Both the position numbers and the translations under genes were made by a program. A stretch of 10,257 nucleotides of DNA from Blastocatellia bacterium (GTDB lineage Bacteria; Acidobacteriota; Blastocatellia; Pyrinomonadales; Pyrinomonadaceae). The stretch covers positions 1 through 10,257 of the forward strand of contig JACDAK010000062.1 in NCBI GenBank assembly GCA_013695495.1, written 5' to 3'. The notes under the pieces were generated by a model, which saw only the letters and a list, made by a program, of their open reading frames with translations, did not search any database and was not told the origin of the DNA. Positions 1-5,121 of the stretch are shown here, piece by piece (the first letter of the stretch is position 1; the number at the start of each line of letters is the position of its first letter).

Positions 1-525
1 CTGCAGCGGCGTGCTGACCTGATCCCGAACCTCGTGTCGGCTGCTCAGATGGCCGGCATACAAGAACAAGAAGTATTCGGACAGATCGCCGACGCACGTT
101 CGCGTCTGCTAAACGCTCAGCAGGCCCCACCCACCGGCGAGGGCGGTGATCGAAGCCCCGAACAACGGCAAGAGATCATCGAGGCTAACAGCACTTTTGG
201 CGGCACTATCGGCCGGTTATTGATGCTTCAGGAGAATTATCCTGTGCTGAGGTCAAATGAGGCGTTCCTGAAACTACAGGACGAATTGGCGGGGACTGAG
301 AATCGCATCAATACGGCCCGGCAGGATTTCAATGATGCGGTGCGCAGCTACAATTCGACACGTAATTCTTTCCCGGCCGTGCTCACGGCGGGCTTGCTCG
401 GATTCAAAGAAGAGCCCTATTTTGAAGCGGAAGCCGGAGCTAGAACCGCCCCGACGGTTGGCGACGCTAACACGCTTCGGCGTCAGCAGCCTAATACGGC
501 ACCTGCAGGGAACACGGCACCGTGA
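1..525 (+). CDS. LemA family protein, C-terminal part (5' end outside window)
   Basis: The reading frame is open from base 1 and ends at TGA 523-525. Its first residues read LQRRADLIPNLV, the conserved start of the LemA domain (normally just after an N-terminal membrane helix that lies outside the window). A GTG at 34 in this frame is internal, not the real start. Long helical segments follow. The family's closing motif comes next: GLLGFKEEPYFEAE near the C-terminus matches the usual G-F-x-x-x-P-Y-F-E pattern. A Pro/Ala/Thr-rich, probably disordered tail of about 25 residues ends the protein. LemA proteins are helical, membrane-anchored bacterial proteins whose molecular role is poorly defined. 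The gene is convergent with the BMC operon: its stop codon ends at 525 and the opposing gene's stop begins at 526. Family assignment is firm; function is not known. Confidence 0.9.
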   Translation: MQRRADLIPNLVSAAQMAGIQEQEVFGQIADARSRLLNAQQAPPTGEGGDRSPEQRQEIIEANSTFGGTIGRLLMLQENYPVLRSNEAFLKLQDELAGTENRINTARQDFNDAVRSYNSTRNSFPAVLTAGLLGFKEEPYFEAEAGARTAPTVGDANTLRRQQPNTAPAGNTAP

Positions 526-843
526 TCAAAATCCTCGCGAACTGCACATAGAACAATGATCACAAGGCTTGTCGTTCGGCTCGAACGTGCAAGCCTTTTC
601 CTTTCCTTGTGCCCCAAATATCTCGTCCGCGATCGCTTCCGCAATATCAAACCGCTGCTGCGAAGGGTGCAGCGGCATCGACGGCATCAACGGCAGCCGC
701 GGCAACTCTGCATTCTTCTCAAGCTTTTCGAGCCTGTGATTGATCTTCTCCAGACTCTCGAATATCGACGCAACATCGCCCACAGGCTGCTCCCCTTCGA
801 GCAGCTTCGCAATGCGTAATGCGAGTTCGTTAGTGTCCGCCAT
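526..843 (-). CDS. Small protein with C-terminal four-cysteine cluster, last gene of the BMC operon
   Basis: I do not recognise a named family. The ATG at 843-841 overlaps the TAA of the preceding shell gene by one base (TAATG), giving 105 residues. An open frame extends upstream to 939, but that part lies inside the shell gene and is compositionally poor. Visible parts: an N-terminal helix-rich segment (1-44) with a short Leu/Glu/Lys coiled-coil-like stretch (about 27-43); a Pro/Met-rich linker (48-60, LPRLPLMPSMPLHP); an amphipathic helix-like stretch (62-77); and a tail with Cys85, Cys94, Cys97 and Cys100 (C-x8-C-x2-C-x2-C, ending SSRGF). The Cys spacing could hold a metal ion or iron-sulfur cluster; this is inference. 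Translational coupling to the shell genes argues for a role in the same compartment, perhaps as a lumen or shell-associated component. The gene is real by overlap and codon pattern; function is unknown. Confidence 0.72.
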   Translation of the reverse strand: MADTNELALRIAKLLEGEQPVGDVASIFESLEKINHRLEKLEKNAELPRLPLMPSMPLHPSQQRFDIAEAIADEIFGAQGKEKACTFEPNDKPCDHCSMCSSRGF

Positions 844-1121
844 TACTTGTCGTATAGATCGATCGTATCGACTACGCCTACGATCGCCGAATCGATCGCA
901 GCACCGGGCCTGCCTGTCGCGGCGGTGGAAGCCGACCAACCTTCTTGTGCAATTATCACCGTATCGCCCTCGCCCGAGCTCACCGAGTCAAGCGCCAGGC
1001 ACGTGTAATCCATATCGGCACCCTCGGGCGTGATCTGCCGGCAAAGCATCACCCGCGTCCCTTCATAACGCTGGTTCTTCTGCGTCGCCACAACATTTCC
1101 TATAACTCTCGCGATCAGCAT
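843..1121 (-). CDS. BMC-P (EutN/CcmL-type) pentameric shell vertex protein, third copy
   Basis: This 92-residue protein fits the EutN/CcmL/BMC-P family (Pfam EutN_CcmL, usually 80-100 residues). The family opening is clear in MLIARVIGNVVAT, followed by a central LALDSV segment and the closing IDSAIVGVVDTIDL. Such proteins form pentamers that cap the vertices of icosahedral microcompartment shells. The ATG at 1121-1119 directly follows the TAA of the preceding shell gene (TAAATG, no gap), with a GCAGG Shine-Dalgarno-like stretch just upstream. Its own stop overlaps the start of the small Cys-cluster gene. It is clearly diverged from the two other BMC-P proteins in the operon, so the three copies are likely specialised and not recent duplicates. 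The middle of the protein (glycine- and serine-rich, about 50-73) differs most. Confidence 0.93.
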   Translation of the reverse strand: MLIARVIGNVVATQKNQRYEGTRVMLCRQITPEGADMDYTCLALDSVSSGEGDTVIIAQEGWSASTAATGRPGAAIDSAIVGVVDTIDLYDK

Positions 1122-1412
1122 TTACCTGCGGTTCCCTGTCGGATTCAAAACGTGATCGTCCGAATCTATGATCCCAACGATCGTACAATCCGTCGGCGTC
1201 TCGTCGCGCTTGAACGGAAACGACGCCTCCTTTCCACGGCACCAAAAAACGAGTTCGCCGACACCTGCCCCAACTGCATCCAGCGCGACCATCGGCTTCC
1301 CTTTGCTTTTCAGTTCCGCATCCAGCGTCTGGACGATCAGAAACTTGCGGCCCTCAAGGGTAGCGTTCTTTACTGTCGAAACCACCGTTCCTATGACGCG
1401 TGCGATCTGCAT
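1122..1412 (-). CDS. BMC-P (EutN/CcmL-type) pentameric shell vertex protein, second copy
   Basis: This 96-residue EutN/CcmL-family protein starts MQIARVIGTVVST at ATG 1412-1410. The frame is open upstream to 1475, but that stretch overlaps the DoxX-like gene and lacks family similarity, so the internal ATG is chosen. A GGCAGG ribosome-binding stretch precedes it, and the gap to the preceding stop is 1 nt. The core motifs LIVQTLD, VALDAVGAGVGELVFW and CTIVGIIDSDDHV are visible. It differs from its two paralogues in a Cys/Phe-rich loop (FWCRGKEASFPF) and in a C-terminal end lacking the usual DTIDI. The expected role is a pentameric shell vertex. It follows the DoxX-like gene and directly precedes BMC-P copy 3. 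Confidence 0.93.
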   Translation of the reverse strand: MQIARVIGTVVSTVKNATLEGRKFLIVQTLDAELKSKGKPMVALDAVGAGVGELVFWCRGKEASFPFKRDETPTDCTIVGIIDSDDHVLNPTGNRR

Positions 1413-1413
1413 A

Positions 1414-1809
1414 TTACCTGCCGGGCTTTTTGTAGTCGGCGTACGCGACGGCCAGGAGCGAGAGAATAAGCACAACGCTAAACTCCATCCCGTTGCGGCC
1501 CGCCCCGACGACGAACCAGCCTTCAGACCAGTGAATCAGATATATGCCTACGAGCAGTTTTGCGGCAAAGATGAGAGCGATGATCCACGAATAGAACCCG
1601 ACTGCCATCAGCACCCCGCCGATAAGCTCCGAAAGCGTGATTGCCCACGCGAGATAAAATCCCAACGGAAATCCCTGCGCGCCGAGATAGCCGCCGAAGC
1701 CCCCAACGGTACCGGCGGAAATGCGTGCGGCGCCATGAATGAACATCGTCGCCGCGAGTACGACGCGGACGACGATGATGGCGGTACGATCTTTATCTGC
1801 GAATGCCAT
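1414..1809 (-). CDS. DoxX-like integral membrane protein embedded in the BMC operon
   Basis: This 131-residue protein has four hydrophobic segments (about 10-26, 51-70, 73-91 and 108-124), as in the DoxX/DoxX-like family. Family-type features are FIHGAARI at the end of the first helix, a Gly-rich loop with GGFGGYLGAQGFP, SELIGGVLMAVGF in the second helix, and an HWSEGW...NGMEF stretch before the last helix. DoxX-family proteins are small inner-membrane proteins, some tied to quinone, thiosulfate or oxidative-stress redox functions; many have no known role. The ATG at 1809-1807 overlaps the TGA of BMC-P copy 1 (TGATG), and the stop lies 1 nt before BMC-P copy 2. Translation is therefore likely coupled to the shell genes. 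A membrane protein among shell genes is unusual. Family is fairly sure; the role in the BMC is open. Confidence 0.85.
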   Translation of the reverse strand: MAFADKDRTAIIVVRVVLAATMFIHGAARISAGTVGGFGGYLGAQGFPLGFYLAWAITLSELIGGVLMAVGFYSWIIALIFAAKLLVGIYLIHWSEGWFVVGAGRNGMEFSVVLILSLLAVAYADYKKPGR

Positions 1810-2093
1810 CAGCGTGAGGTTTCGTCGGGTTCGATATCGATGGTGTCAATAACCCCAATTATTGCCGAATCAACGGGACAGTCCTTATTTCCCTCCGCCA
1901 TACGCGCAGACGAACCGCCGACAACGATAACTCTCTCGTGAAAGCCCGCCCCGACAGTATCGACGGCAACGACATAGCCGCTTTGATCTTTGCCGTCAAG
2001 GTCGATCGGCCTTACTATCAGCAGCTTCTTCCCGAGCAGGCGTTCATCCTTTTGCGACGAGACGACCGTTCCGATAATGCGTCCGATTATCAT
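1809..2093 (-). CDS. BMC-P (EutN/CcmL-type) pentameric shell vertex protein, first copy
   Basis: This 94-residue EutN/CcmL-family protein starts MIIGRIIGTVVSSQKDE. It has LLIVRPIDLDGK, VVAVDTVGAGFHERVIVVGGSSAR and a closing VDSAIIGVIDTIDIE, all typical of the family. It is the most canonical of the three BMC-P copies here. The predicted role is a pentamer closing shell vertices. The ATG at 2093-2091 immediately follows the BMC-H stop codon (TAAATG, no gap), and its TGA overlaps the start of the DoxX-like gene. No strong Shine-Dalgarno is visible, which fits translational coupling to the upstream BMC-H gene. Confidence 0.95.
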   Translation of the reverse strand: MIIGRIIGTVVSSQKDERLLGKKLLIVRPIDLDGKDQSGYVVAVDTVGAGFHERVIVVGGSSARMAEGNKDCPVDSAIIGVIDTIDIEPDETSR

Positions 2094-2372
2094 TTATTTG
2101 CTGACGACCGGCAGGGCTTCGTCGACGCTGGCGTGCGGGCGAGGAATGACGTGAACACTGACGAGCTCGCCGACCCGACGTGCCGCAGCCGCTCCCGCAT
2201 CCGTCGCAGCCTTAACGGCAGCAACATCACCGCGAACGATCGCCGTCACAAACCCGGCTCCGATCTTTTCGTAGCCGATCAGCTGAACATTCGCCGCTTT
2301 GACCATTGCGTCAGCAGCCTCGATCATTGCAACGAGACCCTTGGTCTCAACCATTCCTAATGCTTCCTGCAT
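2094..2372 (-). CDS. BMC-H (PduA/EutM/CcmK-type) hexameric shell protein
   Basis: This 92-residue single-BMC-domain protein is close in pattern to PduA/EutM. It opens ALGMVETKGLVAMIEAADAM, continues with a central GYEKIGAGFVTAIVRGDV and DAGAAAARRVGEL, and has a VHVIPRPH segment near the C-terminus. Such proteins form hexagonal tiles that make up the facets of microcompartments; the central pore lets substrates cross. The pore loop here reads K36-I-G-A39-G-F41, where PduA has KIGSG, so the pore-lining Ser is replaced by Ala and a Phe follows. The start at 2372 has a strong AGGAGA ribosome-binding site 8 nt upstream, which separates it from the later in-frame Met7. It is the only hexamer gene in the window and is followed without a gap by a pentamer gene. 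Confidence 0.96.
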   Translation of the reverse strand: MQEALGMVETKGLVAMIEAADAMVKAANVQLIGYEKIGAGFVTAIVRGDVAAVKAATDAGAAAARRVGELVSVHVIPRPHASVDEALPVVSK

Positions 2373-2455
2373 TTAGTTTTCTCCTGAGTTTATTGAGAAC
2401 TACAACCCTTAAAATCTACTGTGTTTTCGGTTAAATCGCCAATCGCGGCGTGCGT
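2373..2455 (-). promoter_or_regulatory. Aldolase to BMC-H gap with AGGAGA ribosome-binding site and weak promoter-like pair
   Basis: This is the only sizeable gap inside the BMC operon (83 nt). On the minus strand it holds a TTGGCG box (2437-2442) and a TAGATT box (2413-2418) 18 bp apart. Each matches the sigma-70 consensus at four of six positions, so an internal promoter raising shell expression is possible but weakly supported. The AGGAGA Shine-Dalgarno before BMC-H is clear and is the best in the operon, which fits a high demand for hexamer protein. I see no terminator-like hairpin. Confidence 0.35.
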
Positions 2456-3259
2456 TCATGAGGTAAGCCGAGCGGCCTGGCTTAAAAGCTCGATCAGCTC
2501 TTCGCGGGTGAATGAGATCTTTTTACCGTTTGAGGCCGCCGCAGCCGGATATTCAACGTCGAGATCGCATGCGATGCCCGTTTCGTGGAGATATCCGCAT
2601 GCCTGACAGCGAGCGTTAGATTTCAGGTAACCGGCCTTTTCACGGATCTCGATCAGCTTTTCGATCGCGTCTGCCGGCAGGTCATTTGCACCGCCCAGGG
2701 CCTTTGCGAGAATGGCGATCCGGGCCGTGTGCTCAAGCGTTTCAAGGCGGTCGAACGCCTGCCACAAGTCTTCACCATAAGCGACGGCGCCGTGGTTCGC
2801 CATCAGCAGTGCGTTGTGGTGCTCAACATAGGGCTTCATCGCCTCGGTCAGTTCGTCTGTCGAGGGAGTTCCATAGCCGGCAAGCGGAACACAACCGAGC
2901 GTTAAGATAACCTCAGATAAGATAGGCTTGTCTATCGCCAAGCCGGCGACCGCAAAAGCCGTTCCGTGTGGCGGATGGGCATGGCAGACGGCCTTGATGT
3001 CGGGACGCATCTTGTAGATGAGAAGGTGCATCGCGAGTTCGGATGACGCCTTTTTATCGGACAGCGGCTTACCGTCCATGTCGGTGAGGGCAAGGCCGTC
3101 TTCGGTCATGCGGCCCTTGCTGGTCATGGTCGGCGTCGCCAGTACGGTGTTCTCGTCCAAACGGATGCTCACATTGCCGTCGGAAGACACGACATAACTC
3201 CGCTCGTAGAGCAGTTTACCGATCTCGATAATGAGTTTTCGTGCGGAGCGCTCGTCCAT
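2456..3259 (-). CDS. Class II aldolase (FucA/RhaD/adducin-like), likely BMC cargo, with C-terminal extension
   Basis: This 267-residue class II aldolase/adducin-domain protein would cleave a sugar phosphate such as fuculose- or rhamnulose-1-phosphate to dihydroxyacetone phosphate and lactaldehyde; the exact substrate is not readable. Active-site features are visible: SSDGNVSIR (25-33), the acid Glu74 in SSELAMH, zinc ligands His93 and His95 in CHAHPPHGTAF, and His156 in MANHGAVAYG. They parallel FucA Glu73, His92, His94 and His155. FucA-type proteins are about 215 residues, so about 50 extra residues follow the domain: a C218-x2-C221-x3-H225-x5-C231 cluster, an Ala/Gly linker, and an amphipathic helix (about 246-265, ISFTREELIELLSQAARL) resembling an encapsulation peptide. 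ATG 3259 is chosen because the upstream GTG at 3286 lies in a hairpin. No Shine-Dalgarno is seen. It heads the BMC operon. Confidence 0.92.
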   Translation of the reverse strand: MDERSARKLIIEIGKLLYERSYVVSSDGNVSIRLDENTVLATPTMTSKGRMTEDGLALTDMDGKPLSDKKASSELAMHLLIYKMRPDIKAVCHAHPPHGTAFAVAGLAIDKPILSEVILTLGCVPLAGYGTPSTDELTEAMKPYVEHHNALLMANHGAVAYGEDLWQAFDRLETLEHTARIAILAKALGGANDLPADAIEKLIEIREKAGYLKSNARCQACGYLHETGIACDLDVEYPAAAASNGKKISFTREELIELLSQAARLTS

Positions 3260-3313
3260 ACAAACAAAGAAACCACAGATTAACACATCATCATTCTGAG
3301 CGTTAATCTGTGG
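3260..3313 (-). terminator. Perfect 12-bp inverted repeat with T-rich tail (terminator or attenuator)
   Basis: The arms CCACAGATTAAC (3273-3284) and GTTAATCTGTGG (3302-3313) are exact reverse complements around a 17-nt loop (3285-3301). Read on the minus strand, the hairpin follows the stop of the coiled-coil membrane gene by 18 nt. It leads into TTTCTTTGTTTGT and then the aldolase ATG. This looks like an intrinsic terminator ending the rex transcript, or an attenuator controlling read-through into the BMC operon. The stem is AT-rich and the T-run is interrupted, so efficiency may be partial. The arm sequence could also belong to a dispersed palindromic repeat family; that cannot be judged from one copy. 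Confidence 0.6.
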
Positions 3314-3331
3314 CCTGATCTATTGAGCAGA

Positions 3332-3667
3332 TTACCGGGTCGCGGCCATCGGCGTCATTCTCATCTCTTTGAAAACCGGCCGGGGCGGTGCTGGCGGTGC
3401 CGGCGGAGCAGGCACGAGCCGATCGAGTTCCGAAACGTCAAAGTTGCGGCTCGGCTTCTCAAGCTTTTTATTCAGCCGGCGATTCTCCCGCCTAAGTTCG
3501 CGAATTTCCTGTTTCAGACGTTTGCATTCATGCACATGCGACCGGCGTTCACTTCCAAGCTTAAAACTAGGAAACGTCAAAGCAACAAAAAAGCTTGTCA
3601 CCACGAGCCCGATCGCCAATGTAAGGATAAACGGCAGGACCCGCTTAAAAAAGACTCCAAATTTCAT
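3332..3667 (-). CDS. Small membrane-anchored protein with coiled coil and Pro-rich tail
   Basis: This 111-residue protein is of no family I can name with confidence. Seen in order: a basic N-terminus (MKFGVFFKR), one hydrophobic helix (about 10-31) that would act as a signal anchor, and a highly charged Arg/Lys/Glu/Leu coiled-coil stretch (about 45-71, CKRLKQEIRELRRENRRL). A Pro-rich segment follows (86-97, PAPPAPPAPPRP), then a short tail. The layout recalls a shortened TonB-like or other envelope-spanning protein, but no TonB C-terminal domain is present. A GAGG ribosome-binding stretch lies 6 nt before the ATG at 3667. It begins 3 nt after the rex stop codon, so the two are cotranscribed. 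Gene call is secure; function is unknown. Confidence 0.75.
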   Translation of the reverse strand: MKFGVFFKRVLPFILTLAIGLVVTSFFVALTFPSFKLGSERRSHVHECKRLKQEIRELRRENRRLNKKLEKPSRNFDVSELDRLVPAPPAPPAPPRPVFKEMRMTPMAATR

Positions 3668-3670
3668 ACA

Positions 3671-4372
3671 TCACCTCTTGTTCTTTACTGCTGTAAAACC
3701 CTGAGCTCTTGCCGATTTAAGGAGAGTTTCGCTTCCGTTCGTCCGCGGCGGCTGAGCCAAAAAATATGAAAGACTTTCGAGAGAAGTGGTTAGATCAACC
3801 GTGTTGAGTTTAACGTCGCTCGATACTTTCAGCGGGACCGGAGCAAAATTCATTACTGCTTTTATACCGGCCGCCGAAACTATCTCGAGTACCGATTGAG
3901 CCGCCGTCCCCGGAACTGCGATCACCGCTACTTCTATATTATCTCTTTTCGCGACCGACGAAAAGTTTTTCATGTCCGAAATCTCAATATTCTTCACTCG
4001 CTGGCCTATCTTGTCCGGATCCGAATCAAACACCGCCGTTATGTGAAAATTCCTTTGATGAAAACCGTAATAATCCACAAGCGCCGAACCGAGATTTCCC
4101 GCACCGATCAGAGCAACTTTGTGGCACTTGTCTAATCCCAAGATCGATCGCAAGTTATCGCGAAGCGTTTCCACCTCATAACCTTTGCCGCGAACCCCAA
4201 ACTCACCAAAATAGGCAAGATCCTTTCGTATCTGCGCCGAATTAAAATGGAACTCCCGCGCCAAGTCGTCAGACGAGATCGTCAGGCGGCCCGCCTCCGC
4301 CAATCCTTCCAGGCAACGGAGATACAAGCTCAGACGATTTGTTGTCAGTTCAGAAACCTTTTCGACCTTCAT
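3671..4372 (-). CDS. rex: Redox-sensing transcriptional repressor Rex
   Basis: Rex binds operator DNA when NAD+ is high and lets go when NADH rises, controlling fermentative, respiratory and NADH-recycling genes. From the chosen start the protein has 233 residues. The N-terminal winged helix covers about 5-70, with the characteristic NSAQIRKDLAYFGEFGVRGKGY. A Rossmann NAD(H) domain follows, with ALIGAGNLGSAL (GxGxxG at 90-95) and an acidic Asp116 region after the second strand. The later family motifs IAVPG and NFAPVPL and the C-terminal swap helix DLTTSLESLSYFL are present. Three in-frame ATGs occur (4390, 4378, 4372). The third has AAGG 8 nt upstream and gives MKVEKVSELTTNRLSLYLR, so I prefer it; the longer form would add six residues. 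It is divergent from ruvA and just upstream of the coiled-coil membrane gene and the BMC operon. Confidence 0.95.
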   Translation of the reverse strand: MKVEKVSELTTNRLSLYLRCLEGLAEAGRLTISSDDLAREFHFNSAQIRKDLAYFGEFGVRGKGYEVETLRDNLRSILGLDKCHKVALIGAGNLGSALVDYYGFHQRNFHITAVFDSDPDKIGQRVKNIEISDMKNFSSVAKRDNIEVAVIAVPGTAAQSVLEIVSAAGIKAVMNFAPVPLKVSSDVKLNTVDLTTSLESLSYFLAQPPRTNGSETLLKSARAQGFTAVKNKR

Positions 4373-4433
4373 TGCCATCGCCTTAAACATGCCTGGGGGA
4401 ACTAGATCCGAAATGGACCTACTCTATCGATGC

Positions 4434-4445
4434 GAAAACGTTTTC
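4434..4445. promoter_or_regulatory. Palindrome GAAAACGTTTTC in the rex-ruvA divergent region
   Basis: This is a perfect 12-bp palindrome, extended to GCGAAAACGTTTTCAC with one imperfect pair. It lies about 60 nt upstream of the rex start and just before the ruvA -35 box. It resembles a dimer-binding operator. It is not the classical Rex box (TTGTGAA-N4-TTCACAA): the half sites GCGAA and TTCAC are two bases further apart. Autoregulation by Rex through a variant site is possible but unproven. Confidence 0.4.
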
Positions 4446-4451
4446 ACCTCG

Positions 4452-4480
4452 TTGCCCTTCCATATGCTTTGTATTAGAAT
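4452..4480 (+). promoter_or_regulatory. Candidate sigma-70 promoter for ruvA-CPBP-ruvB
   Basis: TTGCCC (4452-4457) and TAGAAT (4475-4480) are separated by 17 bp. They match the -35 and -10 consensus at four and five of six positions. Transcription would begin around 4486-4488, leaving a leader of only about 15 nt before the ruvA ATG. An inverted repeat TGTTTC-N6-GAAACA (4484-4501) would then sit over the start site and could serve as an operator or a small 5' hairpin. Confidence 0.5.
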
Positions 4481-4501
4481 TTGTGTTTCAACAATGAAAC
4501 A

Positions 4502-5110
4502 ATGATCGCTTTCCTATCCGGCAAACTCCTCGAAAAGCAAGCAAACAGCGTCATTCTAGACGTTGCCGGAGTCGGCTACGATGTCACCATCCCTCTTTCA
4601 ACTTTTTACGAGCTCGGCGAGGTCGGCAGCGACGTGCAGCTTCGTATCTACACCCACGTCCGTGAAGATGCGATCCAGCTTTTCGGGTTTCGGACCGAAC
4701 GCGAGCGTGATATTTACCTGAAGCTGCTGTCGGTTCAAGGTGTCGGGGCGAAGTCAGCGATTACGATGCTATCGGGAATGAACGCTGACGAGATCGTCGC
4801 GGCGATTCGCACCAATAACCTTGCGAAGCTGACGGCCATTCCGGGTGTCGGCAAAAAGACGGCGGAACGGCTGGTGGTGGAACTGCGAGACAAGGTGGCC
4901 GAACTCGCTGCCGGTGACTCGTCATCCGCCCGCGCGGCAAATGCCGCGAGCGATGCAGACTCCGACTTCGACGACGCACTTTCCGCACTCGTCAATCTCG
5001 GCTATCAAAAGCATGCGGCCGAATCGGCTCTCCAGAAAGCACGAGAAAACGGAACAGAACCCGGTGTTCAAAAACTTCTCCGAGCCGCGCTTCAGCTGCT
5101 CGCAAAATAG
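4502..5110 (+). CDS. ruvA: Holliday junction branch-migration protein RuvA
   Basis: RuvA tetramers bind the four-way Holliday junction and load two RuvB motor rings for branch migration during recombinational repair. The 202-residue length is normal for the family. Domain I (1-63, OB fold) starts MIAFLSGKLLEK and contains LDVAGVGYDV. Domain II has two helix-hairpin-helix motifs: LLSVQGVGAKSAITML (about 75-90) and IPGVGKKTAERLVVEL (113-128). A Ser/Ala/Asp-rich linker (about 137-155) leads to the RuvB-contacting domain III (about 156-202, ALSALVNLGYQKHAAESAL). The frame opens upstream at a TTG (4481), but ATG 4502 gives the family start. No Shine-Dalgarno is visible and the predicted leader is very short. 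It is the first gene of a three-gene plus-strand unit, 11 nt before the CPBP gene. Confidence 0.96.
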   Translation: MIAFLSGKLLEKQANSVILDVAGVGYDVTIPLSTFYELGEVGSDVQLRIYTHVREDAIQLFGFRTERERDIYLKLLSVQGVGAKSAITMLSGMNADEIVAAIRTNNLAKLTAIPGVGKKTAERLVVELRDKVAELAAGDSSSARAANAASDADSDFDDALSALVNLGYQKHAAESALQKARENGTEPGVQKLLRAALQLLAK

Positions 5111-5121
5111 ACGGCCTACGG

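Noticed and set aside
846..900. Cluster of GATCG/CGATCG words resembling an interspersed octamer repeat
   Set aside because: It lies inside the BMC-P copy 3 coding frame and is explained by Asp/Ile/Arg codon use.
945..1469. Plus-strand open frame of 174 codons antisense to BMC-P genes
   Set aside because: Arg/His-rich shadow of two clear EutN/CcmL genes with no recognisable domain.
1168..1941. Plus-strand open frame of 257 codons antisense to the BMC operon
   Set aside because: It spans parts of three well-supported minus-strand genes, has no family features and a composition expected of an antisense shadow.
4391..4501. Canonical Rex box or E. coli-type LexA box
   Set aside because: No TTGTGAA-N4-TTCACAA and no CTGT-N8-ACAG was found; only looser dyads are present.
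4494..4505. Mini-ORF ATG AAA CAA TGA overlapping the ruvA start
   Set aside because: Only three codons with no ribosome-binding site; likely chance, although the ATGA overlap with ruvA is neat.
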